DNA of 60,099 bases, taken from positions 1 through 60,099 of IMG/VR virus record IMGVR_UViG_3300008450_006252; one strand, given 5' to 3'. The number at the start of each line of letters is the position of its first letter. Within the stretch, counting starts at the first letter, position 1. The notes under the pieces were generated by a model that saw nothing but the letters and a program-made list of their open reading frames with translations, made no database searches and was not told the DNA's origin. Source of the stretch: a virus. A program made the position numbers and the translations under genes. Positions 50,239 to 58,328 of the stretch are shown here, piece by piece.

Positions 50239-51152
50239 AGTGTGTCCTTTGAATTATTTAATGATGAAACTTTGACCTTTAAAATATCTGCAACCCAACC
50301 ATTTTGCACCATTTCAATGGGGTGGCATTCACCGTAGTATTCATTGCTGACCCAGGCCTCGTGTTCTGCGTCATAATCAAACCAAGGGCTAAATCCCAGC
50401 ACTAGATTGGTTCTGTCTGCGCTATCCACACCATGCACTCGATGGGACTGATTGGTGTCCCAGGTGTAGGCCCGGCCCAATTGTAAATTGATATCCTCAC
50501 CGCGGTACTGCAAATAATGATCAGGCGATTGAGTTAAAGGTATGTTTATTCTGACATTTTCATACACAGGCTCGTCTTTGTGCAGTAGATATTCAGGATT
50601 TGTACTGTCTTGTGCATGAGCACGAATCACACTCAGTCGCGATCTTATTAGAGTTCTTGGAAAATGACTCAACAAATCACCAAATTGTTCACGTGCCACT
50701 GTGTTGGGCTGATTGAATGCATAGCTGTCATAGTATGAATTTTTTAAACGACCACGCAAGGCCAACCAAGTGCGCACGTTGCCATAAAAAAATGATTGAT
50801 TGTTAATAAAACTTGAACCCAGGGTGGAATTGAATTCTGTCACAGCAGGATCACGTATGTGGGGATTGTGTGTCAAACTCAGTGACTGATATGAACTGCG
50901 TGATCGTCCTTGCCTGCTCAACCAGCCGTAGCTGCCATACAGTGCAAGAGCCTGTTCAGCTGCCTGTTGCAGTGCGCCAACAGGATAATTCAACTCACAC
51001 TCATGCACTTGATTTGCTGGTTGGGGCAGGCGTCGAAACAGTCGTTCAATGTTGGTGCGTAATTTTATGTATGAAAACACTGACAGAAAAGGCGGCACAT
51101 CAGCTGTACGAATCACAATCTTTTTTGTGGACATTTGAAATAGTAAATGCAT
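50220..51152 (-). CDS. 2OG-Fe(II) oxygenase (aspartyl hydroxylase-like)
   Basis: In the longest frame (310 residues) LLHKDEPVYENVRINIPL gives the HxD pair (H191, D193), SHRVHGVD the distal His (H237 or H240) and DRTNLVLGF the 2OG Arg (R247). The domain resembles aspartyl/asparaginyl hydroxylases. The start is uncertain: the 51152 and 51134 ATGs have no ribosome site and overlap a plus-strand ORF; a GTG near 51085 is possible. Overlaps the kinase fusion by 19 bases. Substrate unknown. Confidence 0.65.
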   Translation of the reverse strand: MHLLFQMSTKKIVIRTADVPPFLSVFSYIKLRTNIERLFRRLPQPANQVHECELNYPVGALQQAAEQALALYGSYGWLSRQGRSRSSYQSLSLTHNPHIRDPAVTEFNSTLGSSFINNQSFFYGNVRTWLALRGRLKNSYYDSYAFNQPNTVAREQFGDLLSHFPRTLIRSRLSVIRAHAQDSTNPEYLLHKDEPVYENVRINIPLTQSPDHYLQYRGEDINLQLGRAYTWDTNQSHRVHGVDSADRTNLVLGFSPWFDYDAEHEAWVSNEYYGECHPIEMVQNGWVADILKVKVSSLNNSKDTLCHNVS

Positions 51153-51250
51153 TTGCTGAACGCTACAATTTGCGATTGGAAACGTTCAAAAAAGAGCCCG
51201 CTGAATTGGGGCGTCTTTATTTTGTTTACAGCAAACCAGCAGCGGCTTGA
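51071..51250 (+). CDS. possible small plus-strand protein, 59 aa
   Basis: A plus frame from ATG 51071 encodes MKTLTEKAAHQLYESQSFLW then an amphipathic helix and strand (LRLETFKKEPAELGRLYFVYSKP). It overlaps the uncertain 5' end of the 50220 gene and converges on the 51226 gene by 25 bases. The protein looks ordinary and folded, yet there is no clear ribosome site. It may be real with the minus gene starting later. Confidence 0.4.
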   Translation: MKTLTEKAAHQLYESQSFLWTFEIVNAFAERYNLRLETFKKEPAELGRLYFVYSKPAAA

Positions 51251-51780
51251 AGTTCGCGCAGATCACGCTTGACTGCGTGAATTTGTTTTTCAGGCAGGCC
51301 AGCGGCTGCTCGCCATTCATTTAGATCCTGATCTGTGCTTTTTCTATAAGCGTCTGGCGTGAGTGGCACAGTGTCAGCAAACACCTGTTCGTCCCAGGAA
51401 AATTTGCCATTGTTGTAGTGTACCATCCAGTCGTCGGGTTCATACTCTGTGAGCGTGGAAAGATCATCCAGCAGTGTTTGCACATGCTGTGGGGCTGAAC
51501 TGCGTCTGCGTATTTCCAGATAAACCAAGTATCTGTTGGGTTTGATTTCGCCGGGTGAACGGTCAGCGTCCAGCACAAAATCATAGCCTTTTTCAAACCA
51601 CGCCACAAGATCCTTGGCAGCGGCTTTGTCACGCACAAAAAAGCTCAGCACAATGATGTCTTCGTCGTCGCCCATTTTTGAGCTGAATTCATCCACGTGA
51701 ATAGTGGGCTTCATTATGCCGTCGAGGTCACGATACTGTAGACCTTCAAGCAGAGGGTTGTGAGAGTTGTTGTTGTGCAT
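51226..51780 (-). CDS. conserved T4-like phage protein, 184 aa
   Basis: Start taken at ATG 51780 (MHNNNSHNPLLEGLQYRDLDG); ATG 51783 is adjacent and a GTG at 51798 is also in frame. A 184-residue protein with KPTIHVDEFSSKMGDDEDIIVLSFFVRDKAAAKDLVAWFEKGYDFVLDADRSPGE, a family I recognise from T4-like marine phages. Overlaps the upstream gene. No enzyme motif; possibly structural or assembly-related. Confidence 0.65.
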   Translation of the reverse strand: MHNNNSHNPLLEGLQYRDLDGIMKPTIHVDEFSSKMGDDEDIIVLSFFVRDKAAAKDLVAWFEKGYDFVLDADRSPGEIKPNRYLVYLEIRRRSSAPQHVQTLLDDLSTLTEYEPDDWMVHYNNGKFSWDEQVFADTVPLTPDAYRKSTDQDLNEWRAAAGLPEKQIHAVKRDLRELQAAAGLL

Positions 51781-52342
51781 CATTTGCTTGTGAATCACTT
51801 TGATTGGCTTCTTGATCTAGATCCTGCTCGTAGGCATCATCTAAATCTCCGAGGTCAATGTCCTCGTCTTCCATTTCAATGGAACCTGTACGTATTTCAC
51901 TCATTAAGGCCTTGGGCATGACTATTTCTACCAGCCATACATCACGTTCCATGATCTTGGCTTTTTTGGTACCCGGGCGGTAGTCTGATGGGTCTGTAAT
52001 TTTGATGGGAATCTTGATCTTTTGCTTTTTGTACTTTATTTCGCAGTCAAATGGCAACAAGCGTCGACCACCACGTGGGTCGGGCATGAGCTTTTCAGGC
52101 CACATGAAAATACAGCCCACTGTGTACTTGCCAATATCCGGGCCTTGTACCAGTTCGCCAATGGCCCAGTTGCGAAATGCATAGATATCTAATTCGTCCA
52201 GCACACGCTCAAAGTCCAACAGCGTGGTAAGACTGCCGTCGCTCATGTAGATGTTGCGAATATTGTCGGCTACCTGCCAATAATCTTCGTGATTTTTGAA
52301 CAGTTCTTTGTCGTTGATGCCGTGTGCGTTCTTGGTTTGCAT
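51746..52342 (-). CDS. conserved phage protein, 198 aa
   Basis: A 198-residue protein with a folded N-terminal part (YAFRNWAIGELVQGPDIGKYTVGCIFMWPEKLMPDPRGGRRLLP) and an acidic, Gln-rich disordered tail. Conserved in T4-like phages in my recollection, function unknown. A CATAAATA box lies 5 bases before the ATG. Confidence 0.65.
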   Translation of the reverse strand: MQTKNAHGINDKELFKNHEDYWQVADNIRNIYMSDGSLTTLLDFERVLDELDIYAFRNWAIGELVQGPDIGKYTVGCIFMWPEKLMPDPRGGRRLLPFDCEIKYKKQKIKIPIKITDPSDYRPGTKKAKIMERDVWLVEIVMPKALMSEIRTGSIEMEDEDIDLGDLDDAYEQDLDQEANQSDSQANDAQQQLSQPSA

Positions 52343-52347
52343 GTGAT

Positions 52348-52355
52348 TATTTATG
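52348..52355 (-). promoter_or_regulatory. late-type box close to the 52342 start
   Basis: CATAAATA on the minus strand ends 5 bases before the ATG at 52342. If used with T4 spacing, the transcript starts at about the ATG and has no leader. Confidence 0.45.
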
Positions 52356-52384
52356 GCAAAAACACTGTGTTGTGGTTTTTGGTT

Positions 52385-53299
52385 TTATGATGCATTGCGG
52401 CCTTTGACCGTGGGGTAAATTGTGATGTTTTGTTTGGTAATAGTAGGGCAAAATTTGCACTGTGCAATAGGGTCATCTAATCGTGCCAGCCAGTCCACAG
52501 CAGGACCTGGCCAGTCATTCACTGTCAGCGGTTGATAGCTGTTTAATAACAGTCGATCTTGGTCGCTGATTGCTAGATTGTGCTGTTGGTCAAATTCAGG
52601 CATCAGGGCCACTGGCCCGCATTTGTACAGTTGGCCACGAATGAAATGATAGCATTTGTACTGAGCAAACCCGCAGGCTTGATGTGCAAAAAAAGGGTCT
52701 GAATCATGCAGTGCAAATTGTCCTTGATTGTTTCTGTACACTGCTGCATCGTGAAAACTGTTGGCCAAATGCATTCTGACCAGCACATTGTTCACATCTC
52801 GTGCTGAATAGAAAGCATGATTGTCTGAGTTGTATTTGTCAACCACATCAATTGCTGTGCCATATTCTTCATTGATTGGCTGTAAAAAACTTTTTATATT
52901 GCTTCGTATTTGATCAAAATGGTCCAAGTTGTGCAGGCTTATTTCAATATTGCCGCAGGCCAGGCCGTTGTCGGCTTTTATATTGGCAAGAGCATTGTAC
53001 AAATCAGGATTGGATTTTAACTGCAATCCATTTGAAAGAATCTGTATGTTGCATTTAAAAATATCATTTAATCCCACAACCCATTCTGACAGTGTGGGGT
53101 TTAGGGTGGGTTCGCCACCCAGGATCACAATGTTTTTTAATTCAATATATTCGCCCCAGCGTCGATAGGTGTCAGCATAGTCACTCCAGCGTTGCCAACC
53201 AGTGAATCGATGATTGTTAAAACGATTGCAATTTTCACATGTCAAATTGCATACGTTGGTGATGTAGAATTCTACTTTGTTTTCAAATGTGTATTTCAA
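52385..53299 (-). CDS. radical SAM enzyme
   Basis: A 304-residue protein with NVCNLTCENCNRF (about residues 14-26, CxxxCxxC cluster) and LGGEPTLNP (about 60, GGE motif for SAM). C-terminal Cys residues (CGFAQYKCYHF, YKCGP and CKFCP) may bind an auxiliary cluster. The start is a TTG at 53299. The N-terminus is not QueE-like, so it is probably not the missing 7-carboxy-7-deazaguanine synthase. A role in peptide or sugar modification is more likely. Confidence 0.8.
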   Translation of the reverse strand: MKYTFENKVEFYITNVCNLTCENCNRFNNHRFTGWQRWSDYADTYRRWGEYIELKNIVILGGEPTLNPTLSEWVVGLNDIFKCNIQILSNGLQLKSNPDLYNALANIKADNGLACGNIEISLHNLDHFDQIRSNIKSFLQPINEEYGTAIDVVDKYNSDNHAFYSARDVNNVLVRMHLANSFHDAAVYRNNQGQFALHDSDPFFAHQACGFAQYKCYHFIRGQLYKCGPVALMPEFDQQHNLAISDQDRLLLNSYQPLTVNDWPGPAVDWLARLDDPIAQCKFCPTITKQNITIYPTVKGRNAS

Positions 53300-53374
53300 T
53301 GCAATTCCGCCTGGTCAGTATTTAGTGATTGAATCCATCCAGATCAGTCCACATATCTTGAAGTTGTGCTGGCC

Positions 53375-53381
53375 GTAAATA
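53375..53381 (+). promoter_or_regulatory. late-type box at phoH start
   Basis: GTAAATA on the plus strand ends 3 bases before the phoH ATG at 53385. The 85-base divergent gap also holds a minus CTAAATA box (53319-53325) for the radical SAM gene. Confidence 0.4.
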
Positions 53382-53384
53382 TCC

Positions 53385-54155
53385 ATGTCCATCAAGGACA
53401 AAAGGAGTATAGAAACTTTGAGCAGAAATCGAGCAGCAAAAGCACAAGCAAAACGTATGAATCAGGCGGTAGAAAACACCATCAGCTTTTCACAAGCACC
53501 CAAAGCGGCCCAACGCAGAGTAGAATTGATCCCTCGAACACGAAATCAAGAAGCTCTTGTGTTGGCTCTCATGGATCCTGATCAACATATTGTTGTCACT
53601 GCTGGACCAGCTGGTACAGGTAAAACTTACCTAGCCATGTTGGCCGCAGTAAAAGCACTTAAAGAAGGAGTATGCGATCGCATAGTACTAACACGACCTG
53701 CCGTTGAGGTAGAAGGTGAAAAAATAGGATTCTTACCTGGCACTCTTGAAAAGAAAATGGAGCCATGGACAAGACCTTTGTTTGACGTCATGCGGGAATT
53801 TTACCGCCCAGCAGACATTACGGCCATGATAGAAGAAGGTACTATCGAAATCTCGCCACTGGCATTCATGCGAGGTCGAACCTTTAAAAACAGTTATATA
53901 ATCGCGGACGAAATGCAAAATGCAACTCCCGCACAGGCCAAAATGCTGATGACTAGAATAGGGCAAAACAGCAAGATTGTGATCACAGGTGATGTGGAGC
54001 AAGCTGATCGTAGCACTGTCAATAATGGACTATTGGATCTGTGCAATCGCTTGCAGAATCGTGATGTGAATGGTATTGCTGTGTGTAAGATGGAAACACG
54101 GGACGTTCAACGTCACCGGATAATTGGGTCAGTGTTGAAGTTGTACGCAGATTAG
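53385..54155 (+). CDS. phoH: PhoH-like ATPase
   Basis: A 256-residue protein with Walker A TAGPAGTGKTYLA (about 71-83), LTRPAVEVEGEKIGFLPG (the PhoH-specific motif, about 104-121) and Walker B YIIADEMQNA (about 170). ITGDVEQ follows as sensor. PhoH-like proteins are ATPases, some with RNA-helicase/nuclease context, and are widespread in marine phages. It stands alone on the plus strand. Its stop codon overlaps the stop of the HAD gene on the other strand. Confidence 0.93.
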   Translation: MSIKDKRSIETLSRNRAAKAQAKRMNQAVENTISFSQAPKAAQRRVELIPRTRNQEALVLALMDPDQHIVVTAGPAGTGKTYLAMLAAVKALKEGVCDRIVLTRPAVEVEGEKIGFLPGTLEKKMEPWTRPLFDVMREFYRPADITAMIEEGTIEISPLAFMRGRTFKNSYIIADEMQNATPAQAKMLMTRIGQNSKIVITGDVEQADRSTVNNGLLDLCNRLQNRDVNGIAVCKMETRDVQRHRIIGSVLKLYAD

Positions 54156-54748
54156 GAGGTGATTATCGCGTAAATTTCCCGCCAATTTTTGACGACCGGA
54201 ATTTGTTCGTTGACATGATTCATATTATGCCCGTGCTCCACCAGGATGCTACGTAACCCTAATTTGTGTCCAACTTCAGCATTTTCCGGTTTGTCTTCTA
54301 TCCACCAACAGCCGGAATCTCTGTAGGGCTCCAGTGCTTCATTCTTATCTGCACCAGTTTCCAAACAAACAATCTGTTCAAACGCTGTTTTTCCAAACAG
54401 TTTGGCAAGATTCATTTCTCTCAGTCGCTGTGCATTTACATCTGAGCTTAGACTTGTGATGCAGTGAAATCGATAGCCATGTTCTTCATGCAGGCGTTTC
54501 ACATAGTACATGGCATCTCTCAAGGGTGGCAAGAACCCAATGGCAGCTGACTCGTTAAACAGTTTGATCAGCTTGCGGCCTTGGTCTTTTGAGATGCCAT
54601 AGCGGTCACCAATATCGTACACAAATTCGCCGCCGGCCTGTTGTTCGTGCCCGTGCTGTTCCATCCAGATGGCAAATGCATACTCCCAGTTAAGGAGCAC
54701 GCCATCTGCGTCAACTAGGATCAATTGTTTAGGGTTGTATTTTTTCAT
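54152..54748 (-). CDS. HAD-superfamily phosphatase
   Basis: A 198-residue protein with ILVDADGVLLNWE (residues 10-22, DxDx[TV] nucleophile motif), CITSLSSDV (motif II Ser/Thr), KNEALEPY (motif III Lys) and WWIEDKPENAEVG (motif IV acids). Full HAD set. T4-like phages carry similar small phosphatases or 5'-nucleotidase-like proteins. Substrate unknown. Overlaps the SDR gene by 20 bases. Confidence 0.82.
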   Translation of the reverse strand: MKKYNPKQLILVDADGVLLNWEYAFAIWMEQHGHEQQAGGEFVYDIGDRYGISKDQGRKLIKLFNESAAIGFLPPLRDAMYYVKRLHEEHGYRFHCITSLSSDVNAQRLREMNLAKLFGKTAFEQIVCLETGADKNEALEPYRDSGCWWIEDKPENAEVGHKLGLRSILVEHGHNMNHVNEQIPVVKNWREIYAIITS

Positions 54749-55391
54749 AGAGTCTGAGTATTTCGCCTTGTGTGGAAAAAATATTTCCGTTTAGTTCTGT
54801 GGTTGATTTTGTGTTAATCAAGTGTACTATATCTCGGGCTTTGTTGTCAAGTTGATTTGATAACCCACCGTCAGGATGCACACCAAAAAAACAAGCAGGA
54901 AAGTTCATTGCAAACGACTTCATGATACAAGCATTGGTAAACTTGTTGCCAATGTAATCTGCGTAACCAACATGATTGAGTTTTGGTTGCACAATTAACT
55001 CACTCAACATCCAACCAATTTTGGTACTATGATCAATCCGATTGCCCAACGCATGCACAAGATAAAATGGAAATTGACAAGATACAAAATAACTCTGTTG
55101 CCAATCTCTAGGATTTTGCACAGTAGATTTTTTAAATTTTGATTCGCTCAACGCTGATGCATTGTGATTGAAAAATACCAAGTCAATATGCTGTAAATTT
55201 GGAATGCATTGTCGAATGTTTGCCAATTGCATTTTTTTCCATTCAACTGGTATCACAGTCACGTTGGGGGTGTGGACCCAAGCGTTAGCATTGCTGGTCA
55301 CAAGATACACATGATAGTCGTGTGCCACAAGTTGTTCAGTCAATTTGGCGCCAAATTTTGATCCGCCGCCCATGATCAAACAAGTTTTCAT
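54729..55391 (-). CDS. SDR-like oxidoreductase
   Basis: From ATG 55391 (MKTCLIMGGGSKFGAKL), 220 residues. GGGSKFGAKLTEQLV is the NAD(P) loop (G-x3-G-x-G-like), FFNHNA fits the NNAG position and YADYIGNKF contains a YxxxK pair. A compact SDR. Possibly reduces a keto sugar or keto-lipid. Overlaps the radical SAM gene upstream (ATGA) and the HAD gene downstream. Confidence 0.65.
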   Translation of the reverse strand: MKTCLIMGGGSKFGAKLTEQLVAHDYHVYLVTSNANAWVHTPNVTVIPVEWKKMQLANIRQCIPNLQHIDLVFFNHNASALSESKFKKSTVQNPRDWQQSYFVSCQFPFYLVHALGNRIDHSTKIGWMLSELIVQPKLNHVGYADYIGNKFTNACIMKSFAMNFPACFFGVHPDGGLSNQLDNKARDIVHLINTKSTTELNGNIFSTQGEILRLYEKIQP

Positions 55392-56539
55392 ACTACCAGC
55401 TCCGGAAACACCCGGCGCCAATTGGTGCCCCGCAGCTGGTCCAAATGATCAAAATATTTGACATATCCCGAAGGATCAGACTCTACTGTTTCTAATTCTT
55501 GTGTACATCTTGCAATATTGAACCAGGAGTTTGATTTGTTTTCAATCAGTCCAGATGTCAACAATTGATTTATCTGTGTGCAAGCAAGTTGCTTGATTGC
55601 AGTGGGTGCATGCCTGGCACGTAGATATTGATGTTTGTACAGTTGATTGATTGTGATGTCTGTAATTCCGTGCTCTTGCACAAAATATTTGATAGTATCA
55701 GTCAAGTCAGATACACTGCCCACAAACCATACTAGATTTAATCGTATGTCATGACCAAGTGTTTTGATAGTTTTGAGATTGTTAAGAAACTGATTCCAGT
55801 TGCCGCCTTGTCTTACATAATTGAATTTATCTTCTATACAGTCTGCACTCACAGTCCAAAGAACATTTTTAAATCGTTTGAGTTCGACAAACACTGAATT
55901 AGAGTCAGTGGCTTGACTGATGTTTGAATTGATTCTTATTGGAAGTTCTGTATTGACAAGTTTTTTGAGTAATTTAACATTGTGTTTGATCAACAACGGT
56001 TCGCCACCAGAAAGATATATCTCTTTCATGACATACTGATTTTGTTCAATCCTAGCAATAATGTCATCAATATTCTTGTTGTCACTTCGATTGGTTGTTA
56101 TGCCTTGTTCTTGTGCAATCAAACTGCTTTGAGCCGGATTGCAATACACACATTTAAAATTGCAGGTATTGTCCCAATGTAAATCAACGCCATTAAGTTC
56201 AAATGCAGTGATATCTTCATAGTTGATATCAAAGTTTTTAAACATGGGATTATAATGATTGCGTAAATCAAAGTGCTCAGTACCAGTGGTCAGGCGATGA
56301 CAAGCTGTGCAGTTTTGATTGAAAGTATCTTGTAATAAATCTTGTTTGATTGCCTGTATATCTGCTGACTGTAAGATTTGATCCAGCGGTTGATCATTTA
56401 TATTGCCAAACGGAATTCCTTTGCTGCAAGTGCGAACAGCACCATCAGAAAAAATTTGAAAATGGTTCCATGGTACTGCACAAAAATGTTTTGACTCTTT
56501 GAATAAGAAAAACTTTTTCTTATGGCTCAACAATTTCAT
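55388..56539 (-). CDS. twitch/SPASM radical SAM protein
   Basis: From ATG 56539 (MKLLSHKKKFF; an ATG at 56545 is also in frame), about 383 residues. An N-terminal twitch-like segment FCAVPWNHFQIFSDGAVRTCSKG has auxiliary cluster Cys, as do the later CTACHR residues. WDNTCNFKCVYC is the radical SAM cluster (CxxxCxxC), and LSGGEPLL is the SAM motif. This twitch-first architecture is seen in environmental and phage proteins. Third radical SAM enzyme of the window; target unknown. Confidence 0.82.
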   Translation of the reverse strand: MKLLSHKKKFFLFKESKHFCAVPWNHFQIFSDGAVRTCSKGIPFGNINDQPLDQILQSADIQAIKQDLLQDTFNQNCTACHRLTTGTEHFDLRNHYNPMFKNFDINYEDITAFELNGVDLHWDNTCNFKCVYCNPAQSSLIAQEQGITTNRSDNKNIDDIIARIEQNQYVMKEIYLSGGEPLLIKHNVKLLKKLVNTELPIRINSNISQATDSNSVFVELKRFKNVLWTVSADCIEDKFNYVRQGGNWNQFLNNLKTIKTLGHDIRLNLVWFVGSVSDLTDTIKYFVQEHGITDITINQLYKHQYLRARHAPTAIKQLACTQINQLLTSGLIENKSNSWFNIARCTQELETVESDPSGYVKYFDHLDQLRGTNWRRVFPELVV

Positions 56540-56786
56540 ATCCATTCTCGTTGAACAACCGTGTTATGGTTGATTCATAGTGTTTCATGTAGTATTCTAC
56601 AATTTTGTTAAAGTCTCTAGGAACTTGCACTCCGCCCATACTGCACTTCACTACCTCTAGCTTTTTAAAATCAAGAATAACATTGGCAGTGGCATGATCT
56701 CTTGTTTTGAGATTTTTGGCCACAGCCATAACTTCATCAATTTGGCCAGTAGGCTTCTTATAGTAGGTCAGGATTAGGTATCTCAT
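56520..56786 (-). CDS. conserved small T4-like phage protein, 88 aa
   Basis: An 88-residue protein (MRYLILTYYKKPTGQIDEVMAVAKNLKTRDHATANVILDFKKLEVVKCSMGGVQVPRDFNKIVEYY...). I recognise it as a conserved neighbour of gp44 in T4-like cyanophages. It sits where gp62 would be in T4 but is much shorter than gp62 (187 aa) and does not resemble it. Overlaps gp44 by 4 bases. Function unknown. Confidence 0.75.
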   Translation of the reverse strand: MRYLILTYYKKPTGQIDEVMAVAKNLKTRDHATANVILDFKKLEVVKCSMGGVQVPRDFNKIVEYYMKHYESTITRLFNENGYEIVEP

Positions 56787-57706
56787 TCAATATTACTCAG
56801 TTCAATTAAAGTGGCACTCAAGTTGATTTCCTGATCTGCACTCAATGGAATATTCACCATGCCGTTGCGTATGATCACAATGGCTTGATCCTGACGTTCA
56901 GGTGTGTCGCCCCACAGATCCAAGTTGTTGTACATCCAAGTAAACACTTCGTCTGCATCGTCCGGGCTGGTGCTTTGTGCAATCAGTGTGCGAGCCTGGC
57001 GCACCTGTCCTGCTTTAAACAGTTCAACTGATTTCAGTCTCCAGTCTTGTGTGCCAACATCTGCTCGACCTGGTGGCAACAACGTGCCACTTTGACTGTT
57101 GGGCTGTACCAAATTCAAACACTTGCGCAGATCAGGGTATGTTGCTTTGATATACGTGTCCAAGGTGTCCAAATCAAACTCCACACCTTCGGTGACCAAC
57201 ACCGTGGCCACTCGAGCAGTGAACTCTGTGTGATCAGTTTTGATGATATGAAAACTCTGGCATCGACTGTGGATGGGTTTCATGATCTTGCTGGGACTGT
57301 TGCAAGTTAATATAAATCTCACAGTTTGTGAGTAGTCTTCCATGAGGTTACGTAGTGCAGGCTGAACTGAGTTCACGTTCATGTAGTCAGCTTCGTCAAT
57401 CAGCACAACTTTGAAAGTTCCAAATGGCATGGTCTGACAAAAAGAGATCAGCTTGTCTACCCACTCAACCTTGCGAGCTTCCTTGGATCCGTTTGCGTAC
57501 ATCACATCAAATTGATCCACGCCCAGTTCATTGATCAGCAGTTTGGCCAGTGTGGTTTTACCTGTGCCCGGCGACCCCGACAGCATCAAATGTGGAATGC
57601 TTTTGTCTCGTATCCATTGTTGTACTTGCTCACGTTGTGCATCATCCACAAACACATAGCCATCGACTGTGCTAGGACGATATTTTTCTACCCATAGTTC
57701 TTTCAT
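56783..57706 (-). CDS. 44: clamp loader large subunit (AAA+)
   Basis: A 307-residue AAA+ protein with Walker A SGSPGTGKTTLAK (about 43-55), Walker B VVLIDEADYM (about 103), LTCNSPSKI (sensor 1) and SRCQSF (the SRC arginine-finger motif). Matches T4 gp44, length 319. It loads the gp45 clamp onto DNA. Starts with the canonical LWVEKYRPSTVDGYVF. The stop overlaps the 56520 gene. Confidence 0.95.
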   Translation of the reverse strand: MKELWVEKYRPSTVDGYVFVDDAQREQVQQWIRDKSIPHLMLSGSPGTGKTTLAKLLINELGVDQFDVMYANGSKEARKVEWVDKLISFCQTMPFGTFKVVLIDEADYMNVNSVQPALRNLMEDYSQTVRFILTCNSPSKIMKPIHSRCQSFHIIKTDHTEFTARVATVLVTEGVEFDLDTLDTYIKATYPDLRKCLNLVQPNSQSGTLLPPGRADVGTQDWRLKSVELFKAGQVRQARTLIAQSTSPDDADEVFTWMYNNLDLWGDTPERQDQAIVIIRNGMVNIPLSADQEINLSATLIELSNIE

Positions 57707-57912
57707 TAGTATCTGCTTCCTGGTTGTCCGGGTTCATTTGATCCGGTGCATTGTAAGTGGTGATCTGTGGAGTGCGGGCACCGTTTGTTGCCACACGTGG
57801 GACAAACAATCATTCTGGTTAGCACCCAGGACCAACCTGATTCTGTTTCTCTGTCCTTGTTGCAATTATAGCAGAAACACTGATAGTTTGCATCCGGATC
57901 GGTAAACATCAT
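57706..57912 (-). CDS. small zinc-ribbon-like protein, 68 aa
   Basis: A 68-residue protein with CFCYNC and CPTCGNKRCPHS plus HHLQC, giving two or three likely zinc sites. The C-terminus HSTDHHLQCTGSNEPGQPGSRY recurs in phages. Probably a small metal-binding regulator or nuclease subunit. Overlaps gp44 (1 base) and the 57909 gene. Confidence 0.7.
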   Translation of the reverse strand: MMFTDPDANYQCFCYNCNKDRETESGWSWVLTRMIVCPTCGNKRCPHSTDHHLQCTGSNEPGQPGSRY

Positions 57913-58100
57913 GTGCGTCCTGGCGGTAGTTTGTTGGTACCCAATTGCCGCTCAAATGAACTTTGTGTTTGTAGTTCATCAGGTAAAGGTGGCGGAACCC
58001 AACGCGGCTTGGGTTCTTTTTTGCCAAAAATCTCAGTATGTCTGGCCGCTAGTTCTTCTTGACTGACAGTTGATTGTCGTGGTCTTGATCCTTTGCTCAT
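57909..58100 (-). CDS. small Pro-rich protein, 63 aa
   Basis: From ATG 58100 (MSKGSRPRQSTVSQEELAARHTEIFG), which overlaps the upstream stop (ATGA); 63 residues. KPRWVPPPLPDELQTQSSFERQ follows. Conserved in phages in appearance, with no motif. The longer frame to 58148 is probably not used. Confidence 0.6.
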   Translation of the reverse strand: MSKGSRPRQSTVSQEELAARHTEIFGKKEPKPRWVPPPLPDELQTQSSFERQLGTNKLPPGRT

Positions 58101-58327
58101 TTCTTCAGAGCCTTCCACATTTTTTCTTTTTCCAATTGTTCCAGCCACTCTTGTTCACCAGTAAAGGTAGCAGTGTCTTTGAGCATTTCTTCCACAGCAA
58201 ATTTCACACGATACAAGTCTTGTTTACAAGGCCAATTGTTCCAACCAGTTTCATAATTGTCGTTTGCACCATAGTACATTTTTTGACAGTCAGCAATGAC
58301 CTTGTCCACGTCCCAGTTGATTATCAT
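58097..58327 (-). CDS. small conserved phage protein, 76 aa
   Basis: From ATG 58327 (MIINWDVDKVIADCQKMYYGANDNYETGWNNWPCKQDLYRVKFAVEEML...), 76 residues, helical and Trp/Tyr-rich. The longer frame to 58408 runs into GroES-like. Known-looking phage family, function unknown. ATGA overlap with the 57909 gene. Confidence 0.65.
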   Translation of the reverse strand: MIINWDVDKVIADCQKMYYGANDNYETGWNNWPCKQDLYRVKFAVEEMLKDTATFTGEQEWLEQLEKEKMWKALKK

Positions 58328-58328
58328 G

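Noticed and set aside
52385-53299. QueE (7-carboxy-7-deazaguanine synthase) to complete the preQ0 pathway
   Set aside because: The radical SAM cluster is CxxxCxxC in a longer protein with extra C-terminal Cys residues; length and N-terminus do not look like QueE, so the pathway gap stays open.
56520-56786. gp62 clamp-loader small subunit
   Set aside because: It occupies the place next to gp44, but 88 residues is far too short and the sequence does not resemble gp62; treated as a conserved protein of unknown role.
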